Assembly (NCBI RefSeq): GCF_016735495.2
Contig: NZ_JAERQY020000004.1
Location: forward strand, 1-64,000
DNA from: Lysobacter sp. MMG2
Lineage (GTDB): Bacteria > Pseudomonadota > Gammaproteobacteria > Xanthomonadales > Xanthomonadaceae
Direction of reading: 5' to 3'
Length of the DNA stretch: 64,000 nucleotides
Shown here: positions 1 to 8,615 of the stretch, one piece after another
Layout: the number at the start of each line of letters is the position of its first letter
Numbering within the stretch: the first letter of the stretch is position 1
Made by a program: the position numbers and the translations under genes
Notes under the pieces: generated by a model
Databases searched by the model: none
Told to the model about the DNA's origin: nothing
What the model saw: the letters and a program-made list of their open reading frames with translations, nothing else

Positions 1-63
1 GAAACGCACATGCGCCGATGGTAGTGTGGCTTAAGCCATGCAAGAGTAGGTCATCGCCAGGGG
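1..63 (+). rRNA. rrf: 5S ribosomal RNA, 3' part (partial)
   Basis: The first bases match the 3' half of a bacterial 5S rRNA: a GCGCCGATGGTAGTGTGG segment, then the closing GAGTAGGTCATCGCCAGGG segment. The 5' part lies left of the window, so this is the last gene of an rRNA operon. The exact 3' end is uncertain by a few bases. A strong terminator follows at once, as expected for the end of an rrn operon. Confidence 0.85.
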
Positions 64-73
64 CTTTACCCCA

Positions 74-109
74 GAAGGCCGGTCCAACAGGACCGGCCTT
101 CTTCTTTTT
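74..109 (+). terminator. Rho-independent terminator of the rRNA operon
   Basis: A perfect 12-bp stem (74-85 with 90-101) closes an AACA loop. A T-rich tract with a run of five T follows. It lies about 10 bases after the 5S rRNA, so it ends the rrn transcript. Confidence 0.9.
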
Positions 110-217
110 GCGCGGGCGAAAATCCGAGCGGCGCCTGCCGAGCACCTTGCGCGGTGACCGCAATCACGTCGCACTCGCTGCGAGTAGCGGTGACCTGCGT
201 ACGGAACTTGTAGCCAA

Positions 218-1059
218 TCAGCCAGTGAGTCCGGTGGGAATGGTATCGGTCTGGAGCCACGCCCGTCGAATGGTGGCCGGGGCCTTGTAGCCATGCGCGC
301 TGTGGGGCCGCTGCTCGTTGTAGAACTGCCGCCAGCGTTCGATCAGCACCTTCGCTTCGGCACGGCTGCGGAACCATTCGCGGTTGAGCAACTCGTCGCG
401 CAACTTGCCGTTGAAGCTTTCGACGAAGCCGTTCTGCCACGGGCTGCCAGGCGCAATGAATGCCGGACCGATCGCCATGTCGCGCAGCCAACGCATCACC
501 TTGGCTGCGGTGAACTCGGCGCCATTGTCCGAGCGTACGTAGGCGGGCTTGCCGTACACAGTCGCATCAACCGCGACAGGGTCAGGATCACGTCCTGTGA
601 GCGCAGGCTGGCGCCGACCTCGATCGCCAGGCATTCGCGGGTGTACTCGTCGATCACGCACAACAACTTCAGGCTTCGACCATCGACCATCTGGTCGTGC
701 ACGAAGTCGTAGCTCCAGACCGCGTTGGGCCGCACCGCGCCGGGCAAGCGGATGTCGCTGCCTGAGCGCCGACGTCGCGGACGGCGACGCGGGATGTTCA
801 AACCCAGCGCACGCCATTGCCGGCGCACACGGCCCTCGCCCAGATCCAGCCACGCCGCCATCCGCCGGTACCCGAACCGCGGCACCTGCGGCGAGGCGGC
901 CAGCAATTTCTCGGCCACGCTCCGATCCTTGACCGCCTGCCGTGGCACGTAGCTGGTGATGCGGCGGCTCACCCCGAGATAGCCGCAGGCCTTGCGTTGC
1001 GAGATTCCCCGACGGACCAGAACCTGGACCGTGTCGCGCCGTGCCGACGGGGTCATCAT
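218..1059 (-). pseudogene. IS3-family transposase OrfB (DDE integrase), frameshifted
   Basis: Catalytic half of an IS3 transposase, normally made as an OrfAB fusion by -1 frameshifting. From 1059 it reads MMTPSARRD and continues through the integrase-core start ([19 protein letters not shown], first catalytic Asp). It then leaves frame at a CACA duplication at 557-560, apparently a 2-base insertion. The frame starting upstream of 557 on the minus strand resumes with [15 protein letters not shown] (second Asp) and [14 protein letters not shown] (catalytic Glu region), ending at 218. Joined, the two pieces give a full-length OrfB. The catalytic residues are thus present but split between frames. 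A sequencing or assembly error is an alternative. Confidence 0.85.
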
Positions 1060-1319
1060 TTTTTTCGGACGATCTCCTTCATCCCGTCGATCACCAGCAT
1101 CTGCTCGGCCACCAACCGCTTGAGCCGGGCGTTCTCGGATTCCAGATCCTTCAGCCGGCGCGCATCCGGCACGTCCATGCCACCGAACTTGTTGCGCCAG
1201 CGGAAAAACGTCTGCTCGGTGATGTTGTGCTTCTTGCACAGCGCCTTGATCGACATCACGCCGGCTTCGGCTTCGCGCAGGATCGCGATGATCTGCTCGT
1301 CGGTGAAACGCTTCTTCAT
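1056..1319 (-). CDS. IS3-family transposase OrfA (HTH subunit)
   Basis: 87-residue N-terminal transposase protein. It starts [14 protein letters not shown] and has the helix-turn-helix of the HTH_Tnp_1 family (residues about 5-50, [19 protein letters not shown]), followed by a leucine-rich coiled segment (about 55-80) used for multimerisation. The ATG at 1319 follows a GGAGAA ribosome-binding site. A longer in-frame start at 1355 would precede that site and is unlikely. The gene ends in a run of seven A (minus strand, 1065-1059) directly before the TGA. This is the slippery region expected for -1 frameshifting into OrfB, whose frame overlaps it. Confidence 0.85.
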   Translation of the reverse strand: MKKRFTDEQIIAILREAEAGVMSIKALCKKHNITEQTFFRWRNKFGGMDVPDARRLKDLESENARLKRLVAEQMLVIDGMKEIVRKK

Positions 1320-1368
1320 GAGTTCTCCTTGCCTTGAGGGTAGAGAACTCACCATCCAATTGGCTACA

Positions 1369-1743
1369 CGGTTCGTCTCAGGTCAGCGGTCCGAATCCCG
1401 GACGACACGCGGGCACCCTGCCGTTAACACTCATTCGCCTAGGTGCCAGCCCCGATCGGGAGAGACGGATGACGGCGTTACTCGAGTAGCCCGCAACCGC
1501 AGTGGGCGCGTAGTAACCGCTGGTCGAAATCCGTGCGAACGCTGGAGGACGCCCTCCATCGCAATGAAGATAGAGCAGTTCGCGAGGACGAGACTCGCGC
1601 ACGTCCTGGACTCATATCCTAGCTATCGCCCAGCGCGAGACAGTACCTGTCAGCGCAGCTCCAGATTCCAGGCGGGCGCTCCATCAACCGTTCGGTGGCA
1701 ACGACGCTTCGCACCACCACGTCCCGCCAACACCAGCCGACCG
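1369..1743. other. Gene-free stretch between the IS and the dioxygenase gene
   Basis: About 375 bases without a convincing gene, RNA or terminator. The open frames here (for example 1602-1378 minus) have arginine-, serine- and proline-rich translations without family resemblance. The stretch has more A and T than the genes around it, which would fit decayed or imported DNA beside the IS. Nothing positive can be assigned. Confidence 0.5.
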
Positions 1744-2481
1744 CTAAGCCTTCCGCCGCAGCGTCACCACCAACACATCACGATGTGACGCACCCGTCGG
1801 GTCCTCCGGCTCGACCGCCGTGACGCCATGGAACACGCGCGCATCGTCAACCAGGGCCGCATCGAGCGGCCGAGCCAGCGTGAAGCTGCCCAGCAGCGTG
1901 CCGTCTGCGGTGTGGATGGTCGTCGTTCCGCTGGCGATGTTTTGGCGATCGACCAGCAGCACCAGCACGAAGTCGACGCCATCGCGATGCACGCCTTCCG
2001 GTGTCGGCTGGCCGGGTTCTCCGGCACGCGCCTCGATGCGGAACTGATGCAGCTCGACATGCCATGCACGCACTTCCGGTGCGAGCGCGCCGAAGAACGA
2101 CTGGCAGAAGCGCAGGATGCTGCGAAGACTGGCGCTGTTGGCGACTTCAGGCAGCATCGGCGCAAACCAGCGCTCGATGCCGCCCTGCAGGGAGTTGTAG
2201 TCGCGACTTTGGTAATGCGGCTGATGCGCCTCGCACACGACACCTTCATCCGTCGCGGAGAACACGGCATGGCGACGGCGCCGGTGCAGTCCCACGGTAG
2301 CCAGATACGTGTCCGGCTCCAGCGCGTTCCAGCTGTCCGCGAAGCTTTGCCAATCGGACAGGGGCCCGAAGGTCTCCAGGAGAGAGAGCATCTCCCCACC
2401 GTCGACGAAGCGGAACCCCACCTGCCGCAATTCGTTCTGAAGCGAAACCGGTGGAGACGTGGAGGGCGGCGTGGAGTTCAC
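1744..2481 (-). CDS. 2OG-Fe(II) dioxygenase family protein (PF10014 type)
   Basis: A 245-residue cytosolic enzyme resembling the 2OG-Fe_Oxy_2 family (PF10014), which includes bacterial L-isoleucine 4-hydroxylase-type enzymes acting on free amino acids. The iron-binding facial triad is visible: HRD at 165-167 in GVHRDGVDFVLVLLVD and His218 in ARVFHGVTAV. A conserved-looking GVDF after the HxD and an HRDVLVVTLRR stretch (233-243) that could hold the 2-oxoglutarate Arg fit the family. There is no signal peptide. Translation starts at a GTG. It stands alone next to a MAPEG gene, so the substrate cannot be read from context. Family call is good, substrate unknown. Confidence 0.75.
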   Translation of the reverse strand: MNSTPPSTSPPVSLQNELRQVGFRFVDGGEMLSLLETFGPLSDWQSFADSWNALEPDTYLATVGLHRRRRHAVFSATDEGVVCEAHQPHYQSRDYNSLQGGIERWFAPMLPEVANSASLRSILRFCQSFFGALAPEVRAWHVELHQFRIEARAGEPGQPTPEGVHRDGVDFVLVLLVDRQNIASGTTTIHTADGTLLGSFTLARPLDAALVDDARVFHGVTAVEPEDPTGASHRDVLVVTLRRKA

Positions 2482-2504
2482 TGCTGGATTCCGGAACGGG
2501 ACGG

Positions 2505-2903
2505 TCAGGGGACGACGTGCAGCGCGGCCTGCACCAACAAGACGAGCACGCAGGCGAATGCCAGCATCCAGATCAAGGTGCGCAGGTAATGGCGGCCCGA
2601 CACATAGGCGATACCGTGCAGCACCCGCAGCACGACGAACGCCAACGCCAGCGCCGCGATCTGCGAGTGCGCCACACCGGCCAGCTGTGCCATGACGACA
2701 CCCGCCGCGAATGGCGCGAACGCCTCATAACTGTTGAGCTGTGCGGCAGAGGCGCGCTGCGATCTCGGGCTCTGTTGCTTGTCCTGCCAGCGCCGCGGGT
2801 CGCGGTTGTCGTAACGCTCGCCGCTCGCCTTGGCGACGGCGACCCAGAGGTACGGCAGCAACGCGGCGATCAGGACACACACGTACGCGGTAGTGAGCGT
2901 CAT
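2505..2903 (-). CDS. MAPEG family membrane protein
   Basis: A 132-residue protein with four predicted membrane helices (about 4-24, 62-80, 82-100 and 107-128). It has family signatures: YDNRDPRRW after helix 1 and AQLNSYEAFAPFAAGV opening helix 2, where Asn and Glu match the glutathione-binding region of MAPEG (PF01124). Members conjugate or isomerise lipid substrates with glutathione, but many bacterial ones have no known substrate. The start at 2903 was chosen because it puts the first helix at the N-terminus; an in-frame start at 2954 would add 17 unlikely residues. It ends 24 bases before the dioxygenase start, so the two may be cotranscribed. Confidence 0.75.
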   Translation of the reverse strand: MTLTTAYVCVLIAALLPYLWVAVAKASGERYDNRDPRRWQDKQQSPRSQRASAAQLNSYEAFAPFAAGVVMAQLAGVAHSQIAALALAFVVLRVLHGIAYVSGRHYLRTLIWMLAFACVLVLLVQAALHVVP

Positions 2904-2999
2904 GGCGGCTCCAGCTCGGTGGCAAGGTCGCATCAGCGTAGCCGAAAACGACAACGGCGCCTGTGGAGGCGCCGTTGTCGGTTGCCGATGGCGATCGGA

Positions 3000-4745
3000 C
3001 TACTTGGCCGTGTGCATCAGCTTGTCGTGCGCGCCCCGGAAGGCGTTGCCCTCATACCAGTTGGGCCACTGCTCGCCGCTCGCCAGCGTGCGGCCCACGC
3101 CGTACAGGGCGTCGAGGTCCTGCACCACGCCTTCCATCTTCCAGGCCGGATCGAACTGGTCGCCGGGCTTGTGATAGCGGTTGTCGCGATAGTCGGATTC
3201 GGCCCGGCGCCCCGCATCCACACCGCCGTCGATCAGGTCGCTGCCGCCCTTGGCATACAGCGCCGGCACGCCGGCCTTGGCGAAGTTGAAGTGATCGGAG
3301 CGGAAGTAGAAGCCGTCCTCCGGCGTCGCCTCGGCATGGAGCACGCGCTTCTGCGCGTCGGCCTGCGTCTTGAGCATGTCTTCCAGCTCGGAGCTGCCGA
3401 AGCCCACCACCGTCATGTCCTTCGCCTGGCCGATCACCGGCATCGCATCCAGGTTGATCACGGCCACCGTCTTGTTGAGCGGAATGGTCGGATGGGCGAC
3501 GTAGTACTTCGAACCGAGCAGGCCCGACTCCTCCAGCGTCACCGCCAGGAACAGCAGCGAACGGTCCGGCGCCGGCGTCTGCTTGCTGAAGGCTTCGGCG
3601 ATCTCGAGGATGCCCGCCACGCCGGTCGCGTTGTCGATCGCGCCGTTGTAGATGGTGTCGGCGTGCGGCTCACCGCCGCTCGCCGCGCCGTGTTCGTCGG
3701 CTTCATGCGCGTGGTTGCCCAGGTGGTCCCAGTGCGCCATGTACACGATCGCCTCGTCCGGACGCTTCGCGCCCGGGAGCAACGCGACGACGTTGCGCGA
3801 GGACTTTTCGCTGGTGGTGCTCTTCAGGTCGACCGACAGCTTGGCGTCCAGCGGGATCGCCTTGAAGCCCGGCTTGTTGGCCGCCTTGTAGAGGTCGTCG
3901 AGGTTATGGCCCAGATCGCCGAGCAAGGTGCGCGCCGCTTGGCCGGTGATCCAGCCCTGCACCGGCAAGCGCGGATCCGGATCGTCCTTCGCCGGCAGGT
4001 CGAACTGCGCGCCGGACCAGGAATTCTTGACCACGTCCCAACCGTAGGACGCGCCCTCGGTGTCGTGGATGATGATGGCCGCGGCGGCGCCCTGTCGCGC
4101 GGCTTCTTCGAACTTGTAGGTCCAGCGGCCGTAGTACGTCATCCGCTTGCCTTCGAACAGCTTCGGATCCTGGCTGTGGAAGCCCGGGTCGTTGACGAAC
4201 ATCACCACTGTCTTGCCCTTCACGTCCACGCCGGCGTAGTCGTTCCAGTTCTGCTCGGGTGCGTTCACGCCATAGCCGACGAAAACCAGGTCGCTGCCAT
4301 CGACCTTCACCTCGCTGCGCCCGGTACGCGTGCCCACGACCATGTCGCTGCCGAAGTTCAGCGTGACCGGCTTGCCCTTGGCGGTGATGTTCAGTGTGGT
4401 GTTCTCGTCCGCGGTGGTTTCCACCATCGGCACGGTCTGGAAGTAGCTGTCGCCGTTGCCCGGCTTCAAGCCCATGCGCTTGAACTGCGCTTCCAGGTAC
4501 TGGACCGTCTTCTCTTCGCCGGCGCTGCCGGGCGCACGGCCTTCGAACTCGTCCGACGCCAGCACCTTCACGTGCTCGGCGAAGTCGGCCGCGTTGATCG
4601 CATCGTTGAAGGAATGGCTGCCGGCCGCGCGGGTCGGCGTGGCGGTGCTGGCGCTGGGCGCGTCTGCGGGCTTGGAGCAGGCGGTCAGCGCAACCGCGCC
4701 GGCCGCGCACGCCATCGCGGCGTGGAGCAAGGAAACTCGGGACAT
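3000..4745 (-). CDS. Secreted M28 family zinc aminopeptidase with PA domain
   Basis: A 581-residue exported metallopeptidase. Residues 1-23 form a signal ending in LTAC, a probable lipoprotein site at Cys23. A protease-associated insert spans roughly 120-280. The M28 catalytic domain carries the two-zinc ligands: His338 (MAHWDH), Asp371 (AIDNATG), Glu405/406 (TLEESG), Asp433 (NLDAM) and His485 (RSDHF). The family releases N-terminal residues from peptides in the periplasm or outside the cell. The ATG at 4745 follows a GGAGGT ribosome-binding site at ideal spacing, which rules out the longer frame starting at 5009. The next gene upstream is a secreted repeat protein on the same strand, 133 bases away. 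Confidence 0.88.
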   Translation of the reverse strand: MSRVSLLHAAMACAAGAVALTACSKPADAPSASTATPTRAAGSHSFNDAINAADFAEHVKVLASDEFEGRAPGSAGEEKTVQYLEAQFKRMGLKPGNGDSYFQTVPMVETTADENTTLNITAKGKPVTLNFGSDMVVGTRTGRSEVKVDGSDLVFVGYGVNAPEQNWNDYAGVDVKGKTVVMFVNDPGFHSQDPKLFEGKRMTYYGRWTYKFEEAARQGAAAAIIIHDTEGASYGWDVVKNSWSGAQFDLPAKDDPDPRLPVQGWITGQAARTLLGDLGHNLDDLYKAANKPGFKAIPLDAKLSVDLKSTTSEKSSRNVVALLPGAKRPDEAIVYMAHWDHLGNHAHEADEHGAASGGEPHADTIYNGAIDNATGVAGILEIAEAFSKQTPAPDRSLLFLAVTLEESGLLGSKYYVAHPTIPLNKTVAVINLDAMPVIGQAKDMTVVGFGSSELEDMLKTQADAQKRVLHAEATPEDGFYFRSDHFNFAKAGVPALYAKGGSDLIDGGVDAGRRAESDYRDNRYHKPGDQFDPAWKMEGVVQDLDALYGVGRTLASGEQWPNWYEGNAFRGAHDKLMHTAK

Positions 4746-4878
4746 GGGACCTCCAGAATGGACCAGGCCCCCACGACGCGGTGGGGGCGCCGCCGCGGAA
4801 GCGAACCCCATTCTAGGCATGCTTTCCGGACCGCGGCCGTGCGCGGTCCGGCAGTTCGCCTCCCGATCCGTGCCGGAC

Positions 4879-5544
4879 TTACTGGCCCGGCGGGGTCGTG
4901 CCGTCGTAGCGCACCGCGGTGGCGCCCGAGACCGGGCCGATCTTCGCGGAGTTGTGCACGTACAGGTCGACCTTGCGCTCGAACACCAGCGGCCCTTCGA
5001 CGACCGCATTGGGGCCGATGATGACCTTCGGGTCCCGCTTGTTGAGGGAGAACCACGAGGTGTTGGGCTTGGTGTAGCGGATGCCGCCCTTCACATGCGA
5101 ATTCACGCCGACGGTCACGTCGCCGTTGACCGTGGTGATGCCGCCGGACAGCTGCGTGGCGACCAGGCCGATGGCGCCGTTCACCGTCTCGATGTCGCCG
5201 TGCACGTCGCCGCCGCGATCGACGAAGATGCCGCCGTTGACCGTTTCCAGGCTGCTGGAAAGCTTGCCGTTACCGGCCACGCGGATCGAACCGTTGACCG
5301 TCTCCAGGCCATTGGCCTCGACGTTCTCGGCCACGGTGATGCTGCCGTTGACGGTCTCGGCCTTGCCGGTGCGCGCGTTGGCGCCGATGCGGATGGAGCC
5401 GTTGACGGTCTCCAGGTTGCCGGCGGTCTCGCCGGCCTCCACGGTGATGCTGCCGTTGACTTTGTCGATGTCCTGGGCGGCGAACGCCGGCGCGGACAGC
5501 GCCAGGGCGAGCGGGAGGACGGCGTACAGATTGCGGATTTGCAT
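4879..5544 (-). CDS. Secreted repeat protein with seven VNGxI-type units (predicted beta-solenoid)
   Basis: A 221-residue protein with a signal peptide (1-22, cleavage after APAFA). Residues 26 to about 150 are seven units of 18-19 residues, each opening with a variant of LETVNGSI followed by an alternating hydrophobic strand. The Asn-Gly at a fixed place and the constant period suggest a right-handed beta-solenoid with one short strand per unit, as in polymer-forming or DUF4097-like surface proteins. Four units read ETVNGS(I) and later ones drift to ETVNGG, ETVNGA and TTVNGD. The C-terminal 70 residues look like a second, less regular beta region. No catalytic motif is seen. Function unknown; a structural or adhesive envelope role is a guess. 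Confidence 0.7.
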   Translation of the reverse strand: MQIRNLYAVLPLALALSAPAFAAQDIDKVNGSITVEAGETAGNLETVNGSIRIGANARTGKAETVNGSITVAENVEANGLETVNGSIRVAGNGKLSSSLETVNGGIFVDRGGDVHGDIETVNGAIGLVATQLSGGITTVNGDVTVGVNSHVKGGIRYTKPNTSWFSLNKRDPKVIIGPNAVVEGPLVFERKVDLYVHNSAKIGPVSGATAVRYDGTTPPGQ

Positions 5545-5620
5545 CGTTTCGGGTTCCGTGTTGGGACGGGCTTCAATGCATCGGATGCGATGAAGGCGGA
5601 ATCGGTTTACACCGCTTCGC

Positions 5621-5626
5621 TACAAT
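5621..5626 (+). promoter_or_regulatory. Possible -10 box for gpmI
   Basis: TACAAT stands 70-85 bases before the gpmI start in the 150-base gap between two divergent genes. No convincing -35 hexamer sits 16-18 bases upstream, so the call rests on the -10 alone. Confidence 0.3.
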
Positions 5627-5696
5627 CGCAGCCATTGTCGGCGCGGACCCGTGCCCGAAGTCACCCGTTCATCTCCCGATCCTGGAATCCGACGAC

Positions 5697-7235
5697 GTGC
5701 CAGCCTCCTCCATGCGCCCCAAACCCGTGGTCCTGCTGATCCTCGACGGCTGGGGGCACCGTGACGACCCGACCGACAACGCGCTGGCCCAGGCCACGCT
5801 GCCGAACTGGGACGCCCTGCTGGCCGCCGCACCGCACACGCTGATCCACACCGAAGGCCGCCATGTCGGCCTGCCGGACGGGCAGATGGGCAACTCCGAG
5901 GTCGGACACATGAACCTCGGCGCCGGCCGCATCGTCTACCAGGACCTGACCCGCGTGGACGCGGCCATCGAGGACGGCAGCTTCTTCGGCAACGAGGAAC
6001 TGCGCGCCGCCTGCGCCGCCGCGCAGTCCAGCGATGGCACGCTGCACGTGATGGGCCTGCTCTCGCCCGGCGGCGTGCACAGCCACGAGAACCACATCTT
6101 CGCCATGCTCGAACTGGCCAGCCAGGCGGGCGTGGCCAAGGTCGCCGTGCACGCCTTCCTCGACGGCCGCGACATGCCGCCCAAGTCGGCCGAGCCGAGC
6201 CTGGCGAAGTTGCAGGACGTTTGCCGCAAGCTCGGCAACGCCCGCGTCGCCACCGTCAGCGGCCGCTACTACGCGATGGACCGCGACCAGCGTTGGGATC
6301 GCGTGCGTCGCGCCTGGGACGCGATGGTCGAAGCGAAGAGCGAGCACGTCACCACCGGCCCGATCGAAGCGCTGCTGCAGGCCTACGAGCGTGGCGAAAC
6401 CGACGAGTTCGTCGCGCCGACGGTGATCGAAGGTTACGCACCGATGGCCGACGGCGACGCCGTGGTGTTCATGAACTTCCGCGCCGATCGCGCGCGCCAG
6501 CTCACGGCGGCATTCGTGTCGCCGACGTTCGACGGCTTCCAGGCGCGGCGCCCGAAGCTCTCGCGCTTCGTCTGCCTCACCGAATACGACGCGAAGCTGC
6601 CGGCGCCGGTGGCATTCGGTCCGGACGACCTGCGGCACACGCTGGGCGAAGTGCTCGCCGACAACGGCCTCAAGCAACTGCGTATCGCCGAGACCGAGAA
6701 GTACGCGCACGTCACCTTCTTCTTCAGCGGCGGCCGCGAAGATCCCTACGCAGGTGAATCGCGCATCCTCATCCCGAGCCCGAAGGTCGCCACCTACGAC
6801 CTGCAGCCGGAGATGAGTTGCCCGGAGCTCACCGCAAAGCTGACCGCCGCGATCCGCTCCGGCGAGATCGACGTGGCCGTCTGCAACATCGCCAACCCCG
6901 ATATGGTCGGCCACACCGGCAACATCGAGGCGGCCATCAAGGCGGCCGAGGCCGTGGACGTCGCCATCGGCGAGATCGTGCAGGCCGTGGGTGACACCGG
7001 CGGCGCATTGCTGGTCACCGCCGACCACGGCAACCTGGAAATGATGCGCGACCCGTCCACGGGCCAGCCGCATACGGCGCACACGGTCGGCCCGGTGCCG
7101 TTCGTGTACCTCGGCCCGCGCAAGGCGAACCTGCGCAGCGGCGGCGCACTGCGCGACGTGGCGCCGACGATCCTCGACCTGCTCGGACTGCCCAAGCCGG
7201 CGGAGATGAGCGGAACCAGTCTGCTCGCGGGCTGA
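5697..7235 (+). CDS. gpmI: 2,3-bisphosphoglycerate-independent phosphoglycerate mutase
   Basis: Cytosolic glycolytic enzyme that interconverts 3- and 2-phosphoglycerate using two Mn ions. The alkaline-phosphatase-fold motifs are present: LLILDGWG with the first metal Asp (14-20), GQMGNSEVGHMNLGAGR with the phosphorylated Ser (about 67), and TADHGNLEMM and HTAHTVGPVP near the C-terminus. The length of about 510 residues is normal. A GTG at 5697 and an ATG at 5712 (MRPKPVVLLILDGWG) are both possible. Neither has a clear ribosome-binding site, and the ATG matches relatives better. Only five bases separate it from envC, the gpmI-envC pairing also found in enterobacteria. Confidence 0.95.
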   Translation: MPASSMRPKPVVLLILDGWGHRDDPTDNALAQATLPNWDALLAAAPHTLIHTEGRHVGLPDGQMGNSEVGHMNLGAGRIVYQDLTRVDAAIEDGSFFGNEELRAACAAAQSSDGTLHVMGLLSPGGVHSHENHIFAMLELASQAGVAKVAVHAFLDGRDMPPKSAEPSLAKLQDVCRKLGNARVATVSGRYYAMDRDQRWDRVRRAWDAMVEAKSEHVTTGPIEALLQAYERGETDEFVAPTVIEGYAPMADGDAVVFMNFRADRARQLTAAFVSPTFDGFQARRPKLSRFVCLTEYDAKLPAPVAFGPDDLRHTLGEVLADNGLKQLRIAETEKYAHVTFFFSGGREDPYAGESRILIPSPKVATYDLQPEMSCPELTAKLTAAIRSGEIDVAVCNIANPDMVGHTGNIEAAIKAAEAVDVAIGEIVQAVGDTGGALLVTADHGNLEMMRDPSTGQPHTAHTVGPVPFVYLGPRKANLRSGGALRDVAPTILDLLGLPKPAEMSGTSLLAG

Positions 7236-7240
7236 TCCGG

Positions 7241-8452
7241 ATGCGGCGCGCGCTCTGCGTCCTGCTCGTCGCCGGCACGGTTCTGGCGGCGCCCGTCGCC
7301 GCGCAGAACAGTCGCGAAGCGGAGCGGAAGCTGGAGAAGATCCAGCGCGAGCTCAAATCGGTCGCCGACGAGCGCCGCGAGATCGAAGGCCAGCGCGGCA
7401 GCGCCTCACGCCGGCTGCGCGATGCCGACGAAAAGGTCGGCGAGTCCAATCGCCGCCTGCGCGAGATCGAAACGCGCCTGGCAAAGGAGCGGCAATCGCT
7501 CGACACGCTGCAGACGCAGCGTGCCGATCTGCATGAGCGCATGGCCGCGCAGCGCCAGGAACTCGCGCAACTCCTGCGCGCGGCCTATCTGCAAGGACAG
7601 GACGCACCGCTGAAACTGCTGCTGGCGCAGGACCGTGTCGCCGATGGCAGTCGCATGCTGGCGTACTACGGCTACCTGCAACGCGACCGCACGCGTCGCA
7701 TCGCCGAGCTCGACGGCGAGCTGCGCCAACTCGATGCCGTCGAACAAGCGATCACGCAGCGCCGCGCCGAACTGGACCGCACGCGTGAAGCGCAACGTTC
7801 GCAACTGGGCAAGCTCCAGAGCGACCGCAAGGAACGGGCGACGCTGGTGGCCGAACTCGACCAGCGCTACAAGGATCGCAGCACGCGCGAGCGCGAACTC
7901 GGGCGCGACGCGGCCGGCCTGGAGCAGCTTCTGAAGAAGCTGCGCGCCGCGGCCGCCCGCGCCGAAGCTCAGCGCCGCGCCGCAGCCGAACGCGCCGCGC
8001 GCCAGAACACCGCGCCCGCCGACGGCACGCCCCGCCGCAAGCCCGCGACCGTCGCCAGCGCTCCGGCGCCGCAGGTCGGCGGCCTGGGTTGGCCGGTGTC
8101 GGGCTCGCTGCTGGCGGGCTTCGGCGCCACCATGCCCGACGGCCGCGGCAGCGAAGGCCTGCTGATCGCCGCCGCCGCCGGCACGCCGGTCAAGGCCGTC
8201 GCCGACGGCACGGTCGTCTACGCCGAATGGATGACCGGCTATGGCCTGCTGCTGATCGTCGACCACGGCAATGGCTACATGAGCCTGTACGCGCACAACG
8301 ACGCGCTGCTCAAGGACGTGGGCGACACGGTCAAGCGCGGCGATGCCGTGTCCACCGTCGGCACCTCGGGCGGAAGCGGTCGCGCGGCGCTGTATTTCGA
8401 ACTGCGCCGCAACGGTGCGCCGGTGAACCCGGGCACCTGGCTGCGACGCTGA
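7241..8452 (+). CDS. envC: Murein hydrolase activator EnvC family (degenerate M23/LytM)
   Basis: A 403-residue periplasmic protein. It has a signal peptide (1-22, ending PVAAQ), a long coiled coil (about 25-245, rich in Glu, Arg, Leu and Gln) and a C-terminal LytM domain (about 275-403). In EnvC the coiled coil is held by FtsEX, and the LytM domain activates cell-wall amidases at the septum without cutting murein. That fits here: the first metal site of active M23 enzymes is replaced (EGLLIAAAAG has no His or Asp), and the final HxH-type site reads LYFELRR. It lies between gpmI and ctpA, probably in one transcript. Confidence 0.9.
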   Translation: MRRALCVLLVAGTVLAAPVAAQNSREAERKLEKIQRELKSVADERREIEGQRGSASRRLRDADEKVGESNRRLREIETRLAKERQSLDTLQTQRADLHERMAAQRQELAQLLRAAYLQGQDAPLKLLLAQDRVADGSRMLAYYGYLQRDRTRRIAELDGELRQLDAVEQAITQRRAELDRTREAQRSQLGKLQSDRKERATLVAELDQRYKDRSTRERELGRDAAGLEQLLKKLRAAAARAEAQRRAAAERAARQNTAPADGTPRRKPATVASAPAPQVGGLGWPVSGSLLAGFGATMPDGRGSEGLLIAAAAGTPVKAVADGTVVYAEWMTGYGLLLIVDHGNGYMSLYAHNDALLKDVGDTVKRGDAVSTVGTSGGSGRAALYFELRRNGAPVNPGTWLRR

Positions 8453-8460
8453 GCTGAATA

Positions 8461-8481
8461 CCCGGCGCGCTCGTCGCCGGG
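8461..8481 (+). terminator. Hairpin between envC and ctpA
   Basis: A perfect 7-bp GC stem (8461-8467 with 8475-8481) lies directly after the envC stop. ATTAACAAAA follows rather than a T run, so it may only attenuate or protect the mRNA end. Confidence 0.35.
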
Positions 8482-8615
8482 ATTAACAAAAGCCTTCCAT
8501 TGCGCTGCCCCGCCATGTCCATAATCTTGGCGAGGCCGGCCGGACCGCCGTCCCTGCGGTCGCGCCAGGCGCGGCCTTCATCTTCGTCCTGCCGCGCCAT
8601 CCCGGAGTTGCCCGA

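Larger units (their letters stand above)
209..1368. mobile_element. IS3-family insertion sequence, 1160 bp
   Basis: The ends are imperfect inverted repeats starting TGTAGCCAAT: read forward from 209 and in reverse complement from 1368, ten identical terminal bases plus a shared GTGAGT further in. Two overlapping frames on the minus strand, orfA (1056-1319) and orfB (1059-218), give the IS3 layout. OrfB ends inside the left inverted repeat. No target-site duplication is visible (left flank ends GGAACT, right flank starts CGGTTC), so the ends may have rearranged or the boundary may be off by a few bases. The element sits about 100 bp behind an rRNA operon terminator. OrfB carries a frameshift, so the copy is probably not autonomous. 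Confidence 0.85.

Noticed and set aside
1378-1602. 74-codon minus-strand frame next to the IS
   Set aside because: Composition and translation look random and no start signal is present.
2451-5021. Long open frame on the plus strand opposite the M28 peptidase and repeat protein
   Set aside because: It is the codon-bias shadow of the real minus-strand genes: His/Arg/Val-rich with no family signature.
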